38,140 bases of DNA, taken from the NCBI RefSeq assembly GCF_900110345.1, contig NZ_FODJ01000017.1, positions 1 to 38,140 on the forward strand, written 5' to 3'. This DNA is from Amphibacillus marinus. Lineage in GTDB: Bacteria > Bacillota > Bacilli > Bacillales > Amphibacillaceae. Position numbers and translations under genes: made by a program. Under the pieces are notes generated by a model. It saw nothing but the letters and a program-made list of their open reading frames with translations, did no database searches and was not told where the DNA came from. How positions within the stretch are numbered: position 1 is the first letter of the stretch; each line of letters starts with the position of its first letter. Positions 1 to 9,661 of this stretch are shown piece after piece.

Positions 1-325
<325 letters not shown>

Positions 326-458
326 GTGTTTACTAGCACACGGATGTGCTGGCATCGACGTTGCAACAGGACGTTGCGTACTTAGTCGATGATCCATTTT
401 GCTCGCTTAAAAGCACTAGCTTTTGTCTTACTTCTTTTCTTAACACACTGGTTGTTTT

Positions 459-479
459 GTTCAGTTTTCAATGTTCAAT
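459..479 (-). promoter_or_regulatory. rRNA leader boxA-like antitermination element
   Basis: The minus strand reads TTGAACATTGAAAACTGAAC, close to the boxA-type sequence found in Bacillus rRNA leaders. It lies between promoter P2 and the 16S 5' end. In such leaders boxA recruits the NusB/NusE antitermination complex. Small inverted repeats between 335 and 420, for example AGCACA/TGTGCT at 335-350, could belong to the 16S processing stem. The function is inferred from position and similarity. Confidence 0.6.
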
Positions 480-511
480 TGGTTGTGCTGTTCTCTTGCG
501 ACAGCTTTTAT

Positions 512-540
512 ATTATATAAAAGATAAAACAAGATGTCAA
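512..540 (-). promoter_or_regulatory. rRNA promoter P2 (consensus sigma-A)
   Basis: On the minus strand a perfect -35 TTGACA (535-540) and a perfect -10 TATAAT (512-517) are separated by 17 bp. Transcription would start near 505, giving a leader of about 180 nt before the mature 16S end. The exact consensus and the second promoter 85 bp upstream are typical of Bacillus rRNA operons. Confidence 0.9.
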
Positions 541-596
541 CAACTTTTTTTAAATTGTTTTCGCCTTTTATTCTTACCAATTTTGGCGACTTGATT

Positions 597-625
597 AATA
601 TACCATGTTGTAATTAATAGGTCAA
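597..625 (-). promoter_or_regulatory. rRNA promoter P1
   Basis: On the minus strand TTGACC (620-625) and TATATT (597-602) are spaced by 17 bp, 85 bp upstream of P2. Together they form the tandem P1-P2 arrangement of Bacillus rRNA operons. The A+T-rich stretch beyond it (626-720) could act as an UP element, but that is inference. Confidence 0.8.
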
Positions 626-756
626 TATGTTTTTAAAATATATTTTAAAATAAAACAGCATTTCTATATACTATACCCAAATTAGTCTATTGTTTTAGCT
701 AAGATCTTATAATAAAAGCAAAGTATCAAGCACTGTCCGTTCTCGTTCCATTATTT

Positions 757-790
757 AAGAAACCCCGCTTTGCAAAATTACAAAGCAGGG
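757..790 (-). terminator. Intrinsic terminator of lysS
   Basis: Just after the lysS stop, the minus strand forms a stem CCCTGCTTTG / CAAAGCGGGG (781-790 with 763-772) followed by TTTCTT. It separates the fol-dusB-lysS cluster from the rRNA promoters. Confidence 0.85.
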
Positions 791-796
791 TCGTCC

Positions 797-2290
<1,494 letters not shown>

Positions 2291-2314
2291 TCACTCCCAT
2301 TTCTACATTTTTTT

Positions 2315-2343
2315 ATAATAAGTGCATATAAAATAATTAGCAA
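2315..2343 (-). promoter_or_regulatory. Probable lysS promoter
   Basis: On the minus strand TTGCTA (2338-2343) and TATTAT (2315-2320) are 17 bp apart, about 30 bp before the lysS ATG and just after the hairpin that follows dusB. The -10 is good and the -35 is moderate. Confidence 0.5.
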
Positions 2344-2353
2344 TTTAATTAAA

Positions 2354-2389
2354 AAACAAATTTAAGACTGTCAATCCAGTCTGACAGTC
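2354..2389 (-). terminator. Probable terminator after dusB
   Basis: An exact 8-bp inverted repeat GACTGTCA / TGACAGTC (2366-2373 and 2382-2389) with an 8-nt loop is followed on the minus strand by a T-rich tract reading TTTGTTTTTT after a short A-rich gap. The gap between stem and T-tract makes it weaker than an ideal terminator. Confidence 0.5.
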
Positions 2390-2444
2390 ATCAATCTAAG
2401 CCAGTATAAAAAAAACTCTACGTCATGTCAATATATCATGATAA

Positions 2445-3434
2445 TTATGAAAAAGTGTATTGTTGAGATACTTGTGCAACGTAATCCATTAATAACTCTT
2501 CAAGCTCTTGCCTAGTTTCAACTACATTAATCAAGCGCCGTACTTTTCCGTTGCCTTTGATATCCTTTAGATACCAAGCAGCATGTTTTCTCATCTCCAT
2601 CATTGCAACTTTTTCCGTTTTAATATGAATAAGCCGATCAGCATGGAGCAGACATACTTTAACTTTTTCCTCTGGTGTTGGTTCTTCTATTAAAGCACCT
2701 GTTTTTAAATATTGCACAATACGATACATAATCCACGGGTTTCCTAATGCAGCCCGACCAATCATCACCGCATCAACACCTGTCTCATCAAGTCGTTGTT
2801 TAGCAATTTGTGGTGAATCAATATCGCCATTTCCAATGACCGGAATATCAACGCAAGCTTTAACCTGCTTTACAATCTCCCAATCCGCATAACCTTCATA
2901 CATTTGCTCCCGAGTACGGCCATGCAAGGCTAGTGCCTTTGCACCCGCTTCCTCTGCCGCCTTAGCATTTTCGATAGCAAATACGCTATCATCATCCCAG
3001 CCTTTTCGCATTTTTACCGTTACTGGTTTATCAACTACTGATGATACCGCTGAAACAAGCTCGTATATTTTTTCCGGCTGCAATAGCCACCTTGAGCCTG
3101 CATCACATTTGGTGATTTTAGGCACTGGGCAGCCCATGTTGATATCAATAATGTCTGCATTTGTATTCTTATCAACAAACCGAGCAGCTTCAACCATTGA
3201 CTGCTTTTCTCCACCGAAAATTTGCAGGCTCATTGGCTTTTCAGCCTCGTCTATAAAAAGCATTTCCAGCGACTTTTTATTCTTGTTAACAATCCCCTTA
3301 TCACTAACCATCTCAGCACATACAAGTCCAGCGCCAAACTCTTTAACCGTCAAGCGAAATGCCCAGTTACTGACACCCGCCATTGGCGCAAGTACTACCT
3401 GATTCGGTATCTTTACATCGCCGATCTGAAACAT
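2445..3434 (-). CDS. dusB: tRNA-dihydrouridine synthase DusB
   Basis: This FMN-dependent enzyme reduces uridine to dihydrouridine in the tRNA D-loop with NADPH. The 329-residue protein opens with the family's FMN-site segment VVLAPMAGVSNWAFR (residues 13-27). It also has DINMGCPVPKITK, in which C102 is the expected catalytic cysteine. The start chosen is the ATG at 3434, giving MFQIGD, because AAAGGGGA sits 7 nt upstream. An earlier in-frame ATG at 3455 overlaps the yazB stop and lacks a ribosome-binding site. Its place between yazB and lysS matches B. subtilis yacF. Confidence 0.95.
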   Translation of the reverse strand: MFQIGDVKIPNQVVLAPMAGVSNWAFRLTVKEFGAGLVCAEMVSDKGIVNKNKKSLEMLFIDEAEKPMSLQIFGGEKQSMVEAARFVDKNTNADIIDINMGCPVPKITKCDAGSRWLLQPEKIYELVSAVSSVVDKPVTVKMRKGWDDDSVFAIENAKAAEEAGAKALALHGRTREQMYEGYADWEIVKQVKACVDIPVIGNGDIDSPQIAKQRLDETGVDAVMIGRAALGNPWIMYRIVQYLKTGALIEEPTPEEKVKVCLLHADRLIHIKTEKVAMMEMRKHAAWYLKDIKGNGKVRRLINVVETRQELEELLMDYVAQVSQQYTFS

Positions 3435-3454
3435 TCTTTTATCCCCTTTAAGCA

Positions 3455-3664
3455 TTAATCAATTGGAGGCTTTAACTCCGCAATTGGTATTCCTAACGTT
3501 TCAACTGTTCGTTCGAGAAATGCCTCTGACGGCACACGCTGACCGCGCTCAACCTCACCAACTATTGAAAGCGAGACGCCTATCGCATCAGAAAACTGAA
3601 TTTGTGTATAACCTTTTAATTTGCGAAAGGCCTTTATTCTTTTTCCCCATCTTGACTTATCCAT
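3455..3664 (-). CDS. yazB: Small XRE-family helix-turn-helix protein YazB
   Basis: The 69-residue protein is almost entirely an XRE/Cro-type helix-turn-helix. The recognition region reads YTQIQFSDAIGVSLSIVGEVERGQR (two adjoining halves, residues 19-43). Length and position between folK and dusB match B. subtilis yazB, a conserved member of the folate operon whose target is unknown to me. The gene overlaps the end of folK by 31 nt. The start is supported by GAGAGG upstream of the ATG. It may sense or tune folate operon expression, but nothing here shows that. Confidence 0.85.
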   Translation of the reverse strand: MDKSRWGKRIKAFRKLKGYTQIQFSDAIGVSLSIVGEVERGQRVPSEAFLERTVETLGIPIAELKPPID

Positions 3665-4146
3665 TTTATAACGCCTCTCTTTTCATCTATCGACATTTGA
3701 GTAAGACACTTACCTACTGTTTGATTAATTCCCGGTATGACTAAAGTGTTGTTAAGCTCAGCTAATGGAATTAAAACAAACGCTCTTAAGTGCATATGTG
3801 GATGCGGAATTGTTAAGTGATTCGTCACCATCTTCTCTTCATTATATATTAAAATGTCAAGATCTATTGTTCTTGGCCCCCATCTCACTAATCGCTCACG
3901 ACCTAAATCCTCCTCGATCTCTTGGCAAAAATACAAAAGCTGCTCAGCAGATAATGACGTTCGAACCTCAATAACTTTATTAAGGAAATCTTCTTGATTT
4001 TGATAGCCCATTGGCTTAGTTTCATAGATAGAAGAGTTTCTTACTACCTGAACGTGTTCAGATTTATCTAATAATAAAACAGCTTGATTCAAATAGCCTT
4101 CTCGAGGAGAAATGTTGGAACCCAGCGCGATATAGACCCTATTCAT
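3634..4146 (-). CDS. folK: 2-amino-4-hydroxy-6-hydroxymethyldihydropteridine pyrophosphokinase
   Basis: FolK transfers pyrophosphate from ATP to 6-hydroxymethyl-7,8-dihydropterin, the step before dihydropteroate synthase. The protein begins MNRVYIALGSNISPREGYL and contains the diagnostic RWGPRTIDLDILIYN, whose two aspartates bind magnesium. The ATG at 4146 gives 170 residues, close to the B. subtilis enzyme. An in-frame start 27 nt further upstream would add an unlikely tail. The start codon overlaps the end of folB by 8 nt, which suggests translational coupling. Confidence 0.96.
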   Translation of the reverse strand: MNRVYIALGSNISPREGYLNQAVLLLDKSEHVQVVRNSSIYETKPMGYQNQEDFLNKVIEVRTSLSAEQLLYFCQEIEEDLGRERLVRWGPRTIDLDILIYNEEKMVTNHLTIPHPHMHLRAFVLIPLAELNNTLVIPGINQTVGKCLTQMSIDEKRGVIKWISQDGEKE

Positions 4147-4510
4147 TGCGGTTCCTATCTCTGTAAATCTCAACAGCTACAGACTGATAATGACCAGGTA
4201 TTGGCGGGTCTGGCTTAATAACTTTAACACGACAGCTAACGAGCTTAGTAAAAGCACTAAATAATGTTGAGACTATTTTTTCAGCAACTGCCTCAATTAA
4301 TTTATATGGCGCTCCCTCTACGATAGCTTTAGTTAAGTTATAGACTTCTCCATAATCAATTGAACTGACCAGATCATCATTTTTTCCAGCTGCTTCAAGA
4401 GGTAGCTCCAGCTCCAAATCAATAACAAAACGCTGACCTAACTCATTTTCCTGATGTAAAGCACCATGATAGCCGTAAAAAGTTAATCCATTTAATAAAA
4501 TCTTATCCAT
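4139..4510 (-). CDS. folB: Dihydroneopterin aldolase
   Basis: FolB cleaves 7,8-dihydroneopterin to 6-hydroxymethyl-7,8-dihydropterin and glycolaldehyde in folate synthesis. The 123-residue length is typical. It shows the family segment GYHGALHQENELGQRF near residues 13-28. The C-terminal VKVIKPDPPIPGHYQSVAVEI region supplies the conserved lysine. It lies 4 nt after folP and overlaps folK, so the three are one translational unit. Confidence 0.95.
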   Translation of the reverse strand: MDKILLNGLTFYGYHGALHQENELGQRFVIDLELELPLEAAGKNDDLVSSIDYGEVYNLTKAIVEGAPYKLIEAVAEKIVSTLFSAFTKLVSCRVKVIKPDPPIPGHYQSVAVEIYRDRNRNE

Positions 4511-4514
4511 AAAC

Positions 4515-5339
4515 TTAAACGCCCTTCCCGATTAACACATCTGTCATTTTTGCAACTCTAGCATTCATTGCAACATTATGTACACGTACAATATTAGCAC
4601 CCTGTACTATTCCAAAGCTTGTTGTTGCCGCAGTCCCCTCATCCCGCTCATCAATAGGCAAATCTAAAAAATGGCCAATCACTGATTTTCTTGAAGTCCC
4701 TAATAAAATCGGATAGCCTAACTCCTTAAAATCAGCTAATCTTTGGATAACCTCAAGGTTTTGCCCAGCTGATTTGGCAAAACCAATGCCGGGGTCAATA
4801 ATGATCTGATTATCAGCCACTCCCGCCTGCTGCGCAAGGCGAATACTCTTAAGTAAATCATCCTTCATATCAGCAATCAAATTCTGATAGACAGCCCGCT
4901 TACGATTATGCATCAAAACAATTGGGACTTTATATTCTGCGGCTACCTTTACTATATTAGGATCAAACTGAGCTCCCCAAATATCATTAATAATATTAGC
5001 ACCTGCTGCTATTGCATGATGTGCAGTCTTAGCTTTATACGTATCAATAGAAATAGGTACATCTACTGCTGCTCGAACATGCTCAATAATTGGGATAACT
5101 CTATTTATTTCTTCATCCTCAGAAATCGGAATGAAACCAGGACGAGTTGACTCCCCGCCAATATCAATAATGTCGGCTCCTGCCTGTACCATCTTAAGCG
5201 CTTGATTTACAGCAGATTCTATCTCACTATACTTGCCACCATCGGAAAAAGAGTCTGGTGTTACATTTAAAATACCCATTATGTAGGTTTTTTCACTTAA
5301 ATCTAGCCGCCCTTGATTTGTAGGAACAACACAATGCAA
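4515..5339 (-). CDS. folP: Dihydropteroate synthase
   Basis: FolP condenses p-aminobenzoate with 6-hydroxymethyl-dihydropterin pyrophosphate and is the sulfonamide target. The 274-residue protein has both signature loops: GILNVTPDSFSDGGKY (residues 22-37) and DIGGESTRPG (59-68). The start is probably TTG at 5339, preceded by AAAGGAG at 8 nt; no nearby ATG fits. It is the first gene of this folate block here. In B. subtilis it is preceded by pabB-pabA-pabC, which are absent from this locus, so the pABA source must be elsewhere. Confidence 0.96.
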   Translation of the reverse strand: MHCVVPTNQGRLDLSEKTYIMGILNVTPDSFSDGGKYSEIESAVNQALKMVQAGADIIDIGGESTRPGFIPISEDEEINRVIPIIEHVRAAVDVPISIDTYKAKTAHHAIAAGANIINDIWGAQFDPNIVKVAAEYKVPIVLMHNRKRAVYQNLIADMKDDLLKSIRLAQQAGVADNQIIIDPGIGFAKSAGQNLEVIQRLADFKELGYPILLGTSRKSVIGHFLDLPIDERDEGTAATTSFGIVQGANIVRVHNVAMNARVAKMTDVLIGKGV

Positions 5340-5515
5340 GTCAATCGCTCCTTTAGTCTTTTCTTCTATTTTAAACCATTACCAGCAATTTAGCAGTATT
5401 AATGTCGAATTTTATAATAGAAACAATATTCTTACTATTACATTCTAGTGATGCAACCTCAAAATAAGGGTTGTATCTCAAATAGCACAGATTAAGCAAA
5501 TGTTTGTAATGCTCC

Positions 5516-5668
5516 AGCAAAAAAGAGCCGCTTTTCACAGGCACGGCCTCGGGCTCACAGGATGTGAGTCAGTTAGACATTACGACACGATGTCGCGTCC
5601 TTCGTCTAACATCCTCAAAGGGATCTTCGGACACGTGCTATTCCCGCAGGAGTCGGCTCTTTTTTGCT
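5516..5668 (-). repeat. Palindromic dispersed-type repeat of Bacillaceae, with bidirectional terminator arms
   Basis: The ends form a perfect 15-bp inverted repeat AGCAAAAAAGAGCCG / CGGCTCTTTTTTGCT (5516-5530 and 5654-5668). Inside, the minus strand reads GACTCCTGCGGGAATAGCAC and later CGAGGCCGTGCC. From memory these segments match a GC-rich palindromic repeat scattered through many Bacillaceae genomes. Nested stems include GTTAGAC/GTCTAAC, CGACA/TGTCG and CTCAC-AUCCU-GUGAG. The element is far more GC-rich and structured than its surroundings. Because both arms carry A6/T6 tracts, it can act as a terminator on either strand between cysK and folP. Copy number cannot be judged from one window. 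Confidence 0.65.
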
Positions 5669-5692
5669 TCCCCCTAATCTTAGAAAATTAGC

Positions 5693-5814
5693 TTACCAAC
5701 GCTATTTAATGACGAACCGAAATAAGCATCCGATTAATACTTGGGTTGAAGTAGCCAAATCAATATGCTACTATGCAACGAACGTATCTTTCGGGTGCTT
5801 ATAAAGGTTGGTAA
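5693..5814. repeat. Second large imperfect palindrome or structured-RNA candidate downstream of cysK
   Basis: Three nested inverted repeats share one centre: TTACCAAC/GTTGGTAA (5693-5700 and 5807-5814), ATAAGCATCCGA/TCGGGTGCTTAT (5722-5733 and 5791-5802), and AGTAGC/GCTACT (5750-5755 and 5767-5772). The inner one is extended by GTTG/CAAC. In the middle stem the single non-Watson-Crick pair is a G-U wobble on the plus strand and an A-C mismatch on the minus strand, which slightly favours a plus-strand transcript. I do not recognise the family. It could be a miniature palindromic mobile repeat or an RNA. Confidence 0.55.
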
Positions 5815-5838
5815 AAATTATTTGTGTTTTAGTTTAGT

Positions 5839-6762
5839 TTATTCTTCAAACTGATAAAGTGGGGTTGATAAATAGCGTTCCCCATTACTTGGAATAACGG
5901 CAAGTACTTTCTTGCCTTTGCCCAATTTCTTTGCAACCTTTTGAGCAGCAAAAATGGCTGCACCAGAAGAAACACCACCTAGCAACCCTTCAACTCGTGC
6001 CGCTTCTCTGGCTGTTTGATAGGCTTCTTCATTACTTACAGTAATAACTTCATCATAGATTTCTGTGTTTAAGATTTGCGGTACAAAACCGGCACCTATT
6101 CCCTGAATCTTATGAGGACCTGGCGCCCCTCCTGAAAGAACAGGAGAATCCGTAGGTTCGACCGCATAAATTTTTATATTTGGATAGGTTGCTTTTAGCA
6201 CCTTACCCGCACCCGTAATTGTTCCACCAGTACCAATCCCTGACACAAATGCATCTAATTGTTCACCAAATTGCGCCACAATCTCTTTACCTGTAGTGCG
6301 TTCATGAATTGTTGGATTGGCCTCATTCTGAAATTGTTGCGGCATAAAATAGCCGTGGGCTTCCTTTAACTCTTCGGCTTTTTTAATAGCACCCTTCATC
6401 CCTTCAGCACCTGGTGTTAGAACGAGTTCAGCTCCATAGGCTCGCAACAGATTTCTTCGCTCTAAACTCATTGTATCTGGCATAACCAATATCGCTTTAT
6501 AACCTTTTACAGCTGCAACCATTGCAATACCAATACCTGTATTTCCGCTAGTAGGCTCAATAATTGTATCACCTTTCGTTAGAGCACCACTCTCTTCAGC
6601 ATCCTCCACCATTGCTAAAGCAATTCGATCTTTAACTGAGCTACCTGGATTCATGAATTCTAGTTTAACGTAGATGTCCGCATCTTCTGCCCCAGTTAAG
6701 CGGTTCAGTTTTACAACCGGAGTATTACCAATTAAATCTGCAATAGAGTTTGCAATTGCCAT
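5839..6762 (-). CDS. cysK: Cysteine synthase A (O-acetylserine sulfhydrylase)
   Basis: CysK makes cysteine from O-acetylserine and sulfide using pyridoxal phosphate. The 307-residue protein has the cofactor lysine in [11 protein letters not shown] (K44), the substrate loop TSGNTGIG (71-78) and the phosphate-binding GTGGTITG. The ATG at 6762 is chosen because GGAGG lies 8 nt upstream; the longer frame starts inside that site. It follows yacD as in B. subtilis but has its own consensus promoter. No T-box or S-box leader is visible in the short leader. Confidence 0.96.
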   Translation of the reverse strand: MAIANSIADLIGNTPVVKLNRLTGAEDADIYVKLEFMNPGSSVKDRIALAMVEDAEESGALTKGDTIIEPTSGNTGIGIAMVAAVKGYKAILVMPDTMSLERRNLLRAYGAELVLTPGAEGMKGAIKKAEELKEAHGYFMPQQFQNEANPTIHERTTGKEIVAQFGEQLDAFVSGIGTGGTITGAGKVLKATYPNIKIYAVEPTDSPVLSGGAPGPHKIQGIGAGFVPQILNTEIYDEVITVSNEEAYQTAREAARVEGLLGGVSSGAAIFAAQKVAKKLGKGKKVLAVIPSNGERYLSTPLYQFEE

Positions 6763-6805
6763 TAAAAAAACCTCCAATTCCGACTATTCTTATTTGTTTA
6801 ATACA

Positions 6806-6834
6806 ATTATATGCTTCCTTTACAACGTTGTCAA
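6806..6834 (-). promoter_or_regulatory. cysK promoter (consensus sigma-A)
   Basis: On the minus strand TTGACA (6829-6834) and TATAAT (6806-6811) are spaced exactly 17 bp. The -35 lies over the last codons of yacD. Transcription would start near 6799, leaving a leader of roughly 37 nt, too short for a riboswitch or T-box. Confidence 0.88.
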
Positions 6835-7730
6835 TATATCCAATCAACATTTAACTCTTGCCATAAAGGCTTTACAGAAGCGCGATCACCAACTTGTTCC
6901 ATCGCCAATTTCACTCTAATATAAGTCTCTAGCTCATTAAATCCTAGCTGTATGCTAGGTAGTTCGCGATGCAGATAGACAATGACGTAACCTTGGTAAG
7001 TTGAGAATGGTTCGGTATAACTAAATTCATCCAAATCCAAGGCGCGATCAAAATAACCTTCTGGCAAGAAACTGCTCGTTGACGTAAAAAAGCCTAGATA
7101 TCCACCGTGGTCACTCGAGTCCTCATCAATTGTATATTCTCTGGCTAATGCAGAAAAGGCTGCTCCATTCTCTAATTCGCCATAAACACGATCTGCCGTT
7201 GCTTGATCATCAACTACAATGTGAGAAAGTTCAATTCGCTGAGAAAATTCATATTCAGACTGATAGCGGTCATAATATGCCCCTACCTCCTCATCTGTTA
7301 TGCTAATATCACTTGAAAGGAGCATATCTGTTAGAATTTGATGTTCAATATCTCTGCGCCAATTCGCTTCAATTTGCTCAACTTTTTGTTCAGGAAGCTG
7401 GCCAGCTAACGTTGCAAGCATTGCAAGCTCGTAATCAATTACCCCAGGTTGTACCGATAACCCTTCTTGTTCCGCCAACTGCGAAACGACTTGGCGGTCA
7501 ATTAACTCCTCCAACCCCAATTCTCCGTAGCGCACCTCTAAATACTGCATCCATTCATTATAGAATATTTCTTCACCATTTATGACTGCAACTGGACTAT
7601 TTACATCAATTTCTTCAATCGATTCATAATCGGCTTGGTTATTATTTGCTCGATTTAATAAAAACAACGTAACAACATTTGTTAGCATTAAAGCGAGAAT
7701 AAACACTAATAAGAACTTTTTTATATTCAT
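6831..7730 (-). CDS. yacD: Membrane-anchored PpiC-type peptidyl-prolyl isomerase YacD
   Basis: The 299-residue protein has one N-terminal membrane segment (about residues 5-25) without a lipobox, then an extracytoplasmic chain. A SurA-like N-terminal region is followed by a parvulin/PpiC domain at about residues 165-255, including [12 protein letters not shown] and GGYLGFF. This is the architecture of PrsA-like foldases, and the position between hslO and cysK matches B. subtilis yacD. It probably helps fold exported proteins. The start overlaps hslO by 4 nt. Confidence 0.88.
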   Translation of the reverse strand: MNIKKFLLVFILALMLTNVVTLFLLNRANNNQADYESIEEIDVNSPVAVINGEEIFYNEWMQYLEVRYGELGLEELIDRQVVSQLAEQEGLSVQPGVIDYELAMLATLAGQLPEQKVEQIEANWRRDIEHQILTDMLLSSDISITDEEVGAYYDRYQSEYEFSQRIELSHIVVDDQATADRVYGELENGAAFSALAREYTIDEDSSDHGGYLGFFTSTSSFLPEGYFDRALDLDEFSYTEPFSTYQGYVIVYLHRELPSIQLGFNELETYIRVKLAMEQVGDRASVKPLWQELNVDWIY

Positions 7731-8611
7731 TGCAACTCTCCATTTTGTCTTAGTTGATCTAGCTCTGCTGCTGTTAAATGGTAGTGCTCATTACAGAAAT
7801 GACAGGTCGCGTCTGCACCGTTGTCCTCTTTAATCATTTGTTCAATTTCTTCATTCCCCAGTCCTCTAATCGCATCCTTTATTCTATCCAATGAACAAGA
7901 ACAAGAGAATTCCACAGGCATGGTTTCAAGTATTTTTAGATTCTCTGCACCAAGGAGCAAATTCAAGATATCCTCTGGTGTTTTACCCTGCTGAATTAAT
8001 GAAGAAATGGGAGGGATTTTTTCCAGACTTTTTTCAAGTAGCTCAATAATTTCTTCTGTAGCCCCAGGCATGAGTTGCAAAATAAAGCCTCCTGCCGCTA
8101 AAATAGTATGATCAGGATTAACTAACACACCCGCACCTACGGCTGAAGGTACTTGCTCAGATGTAGCAAAGTAATATGTAAAATCTTCACTGACTTCTCC
8201 AGAAACAATCGGAACCTGTCCCGTGAAATGTTCCTTTAACCCTAAATCCTTTACCACACTTAAGCTCCCCGTTGTTCCGACAGCTCGAGCAACGTCTAGC
8301 TTACCCTTATCGTTTAAGTCAAAGTCTACTTGTGGGTGGGTAATATAACCTCGTACCTGTCCATTTGCTCCTGCATCGGCTACTATTGGACCAGTCGGCC
8401 CACCCCCCTCAAGCTTAACAGTTAATTTATCGTCCCCTTTTAACATTGCTCCCATCATCGTAGCAATCGTCATCGTTCGGCCTAGTGCTGCTGATGCAGT
8501 TGCCCAAGTATCATGACGTCGTCTTGCTTCTTCTACTAAAAAAGTCGATTGAACCGCATAAGCACGAATTTGACCATCAAATGCGGTAGCTTTTATTAAA
8601 TAATCACGCAT
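7727..8611 (-). CDS. hslO: Redox-regulated chaperone Hsp33
   Basis: Hsp33 is a cytoplasmic holdase switched on by oxidation, when its zinc-binding cysteines form disulfides. All four cysteines are present near the C-terminus as CxC (C237, C239) and CxxC (C270, C273). The 294-residue length is typical. It begins 2 nt after coaX and overlaps yacD, so coaX-hslO-yacD read as one operon, the B. subtilis order. Confidence 0.97.
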   Translation of the reverse strand: MRDYLIKATAFDGQIRAYAVQSTFLVEEARRRHDTWATASAALGRTMTIATMMGAMLKGDDKLTVKLEGGGPTGPIVADAGANGQVRGYITHPQVDFDLNDKGKLDVARAVGTTGSLSVVKDLGLKEHFTGQVPIVSGEVSEDFTYYFATSEQVPSAVGAGVLVNPDHTILAAGGFILQLMPGATEEIIELLEKSLEKIPPISSLIQQGKTPEDILNLLLGAENLKILETMPVEFSCSCSLDRIKDAIRGLGNEEIEQMIKEDNGADATCHFCNEHYHLTAAELDQLRQNGELQ

Positions 8612-8613
8612 AA

Positions 8614-9393
8614 TTATACCTCTTTTCCATTAACCTTTTGATAAATCTTTAGAAGTCCTTTTAATGTTAGTGCAGGATCGACAATGTCAATTGTTTCTGA
8701 TTCATCAGAAATTAGCTCTGCTAGTCCGCCAGTGGCAATAACTGTTGGATTTTGTTTACTCTCTTTTTTAAACCTCCGAACCATTTCATCCACCTGACCA
8801 ACATAGCCAAAGTAAATACCGGATTGCATAGCATCTACCGTCGTTGATCCGATCACACTTTTCGGATGAGTAATTTCAACCTTAGGCAGTTTTGCTGCGT
8901 GATGGTACAGTGCGTCCAAGGATATTTTAATCCCAGGTAAGATAGCACCTCCAACATATGAAGATGATTCATCAATGTAACAATATGTTGTGGCAGTACC
9001 AAAATCAATAATAATTAACGGACCACCATGCTCATCAATAGCGCCAACAGCATTAACAATACGATCAGCCCCTAGTTCATGGGGGTTTGGATATTTCATT
9101 TTTAAGTAAGATTCAATCGGATGATTGCCAACGATAATCGCTTTTTTTCCAAAATATTTTTCAGCCATACTTTCAAGTGCATACATTAACGGTGGAACAA
9201 CCGAAGAGATGACGACATCTTTAACCAAGCTAAAGGTCAAGCTTTGATAATCAAATAATGACTTAACGAGCATGGCAAATTCATCCTCCGTTTTATTCCG
9301 ATCCGTTTTGACTCGCCATTGATAAACAAGTTCTTCTTGATCAAATAAACCTAATACCGTATTAGTATTTCCTACATCTAAGACAAATAACAT
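8614..9393 (-). CDS. coaX: Type III pantothenate kinase
   Basis: CoaX phosphorylates pantothenate with ATP, the first step of coenzyme A synthesis. The 259-residue protein shows the ASKHA-fold phosphate loop [13 protein letters not shown] (residues 5-17), the substrate motif [13 protein letters not shown] (106-118) and DFGTATTY (130-137). It is the first gene of the coaX-hslO-yacD unit and is separated from ftsH by a terminator. Confidence 0.96.
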   Translation of the reverse strand: MLFVLDVGNTNTVLGLFDQEELVYQWRVKTDRNKTEDEFAMLVKSLFDYQSLTFSLVKDVVISSVVPPLMYALESMAEKYFGKKAIIVGNHPIESYLKMKYPNPHELGADRIVNAVGAIDEHGGPLIIIDFGTATTYCYIDESSSYVGGAILPGIKISLDALYHHAAKLPKVEITHPKSVIGSTTVDAMQSGIYFGYVGQVDEMVRRFKKESKQNPTVIATGGLAELISDESETIDIVDPALTLKGLLKIYQKVNGKEV

Positions 9394-9432
9394 TTTTCAT
9401 CACCTATATTCTTATAGAAATCATTTTAATCT

Positions 9433-9461
9433 ATTTTACTGGTTTTTTATATAATATCCAA
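9433..9461 (-). promoter_or_regulatory. Possible coaX promoter
   Basis: On the minus strand TTGGAT (9456-9461) and TAAAAT (9433-9438) are 17 bp apart, about 40 bp upstream of the coaX ATG. The match is moderate. It is the best candidate between the ftsH terminator and coaX. Confidence 0.4.
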
Positions 9462-9603
9462 ATGTTTAGCGATCATTTAGCATAGCGACTTTCCAATTTG
9501 CTTATTCCCTGGGAAATAAAATGCATCTTGGTACAACTATCAAGAGTGGTACCATATTGTGCTCCTTAGAAAAAACACCTTACCCATACTACTTTTCATA
9601 ACC

Positions 9604-9647
9604 GTTAAAAAAATCAGTATGTAGTCAATTGCGCACTACATACTGAT
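9604..9647 (-). terminator. Intrinsic terminator of ftsH
   Basis: A perfect 13-bp inverted repeat ATCAGTATGTAGT / ACTACATACTGAT (9613-9625 and 9635-9647) with a 9-nt loop is followed on the minus strand by a run of seven Ts. It begins just after the ftsH stop. Confidence 0.88.
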
Positions 9648-9661
9648 CACATAATAGATGT

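Noticed and set aside
6763-6840. T-box or S-box riboswitch upstream of cysK
   Set aside because: The consensus promoter lies directly before the gene, leaving a leader of under 40 nt.
9512-9536. Inverted repeat GGTAC...GTACC between ftsH and coaX
   Set aside because: Short stem with no T-tract and no clear relation to the coaX promoter; not distinguishable from chance.
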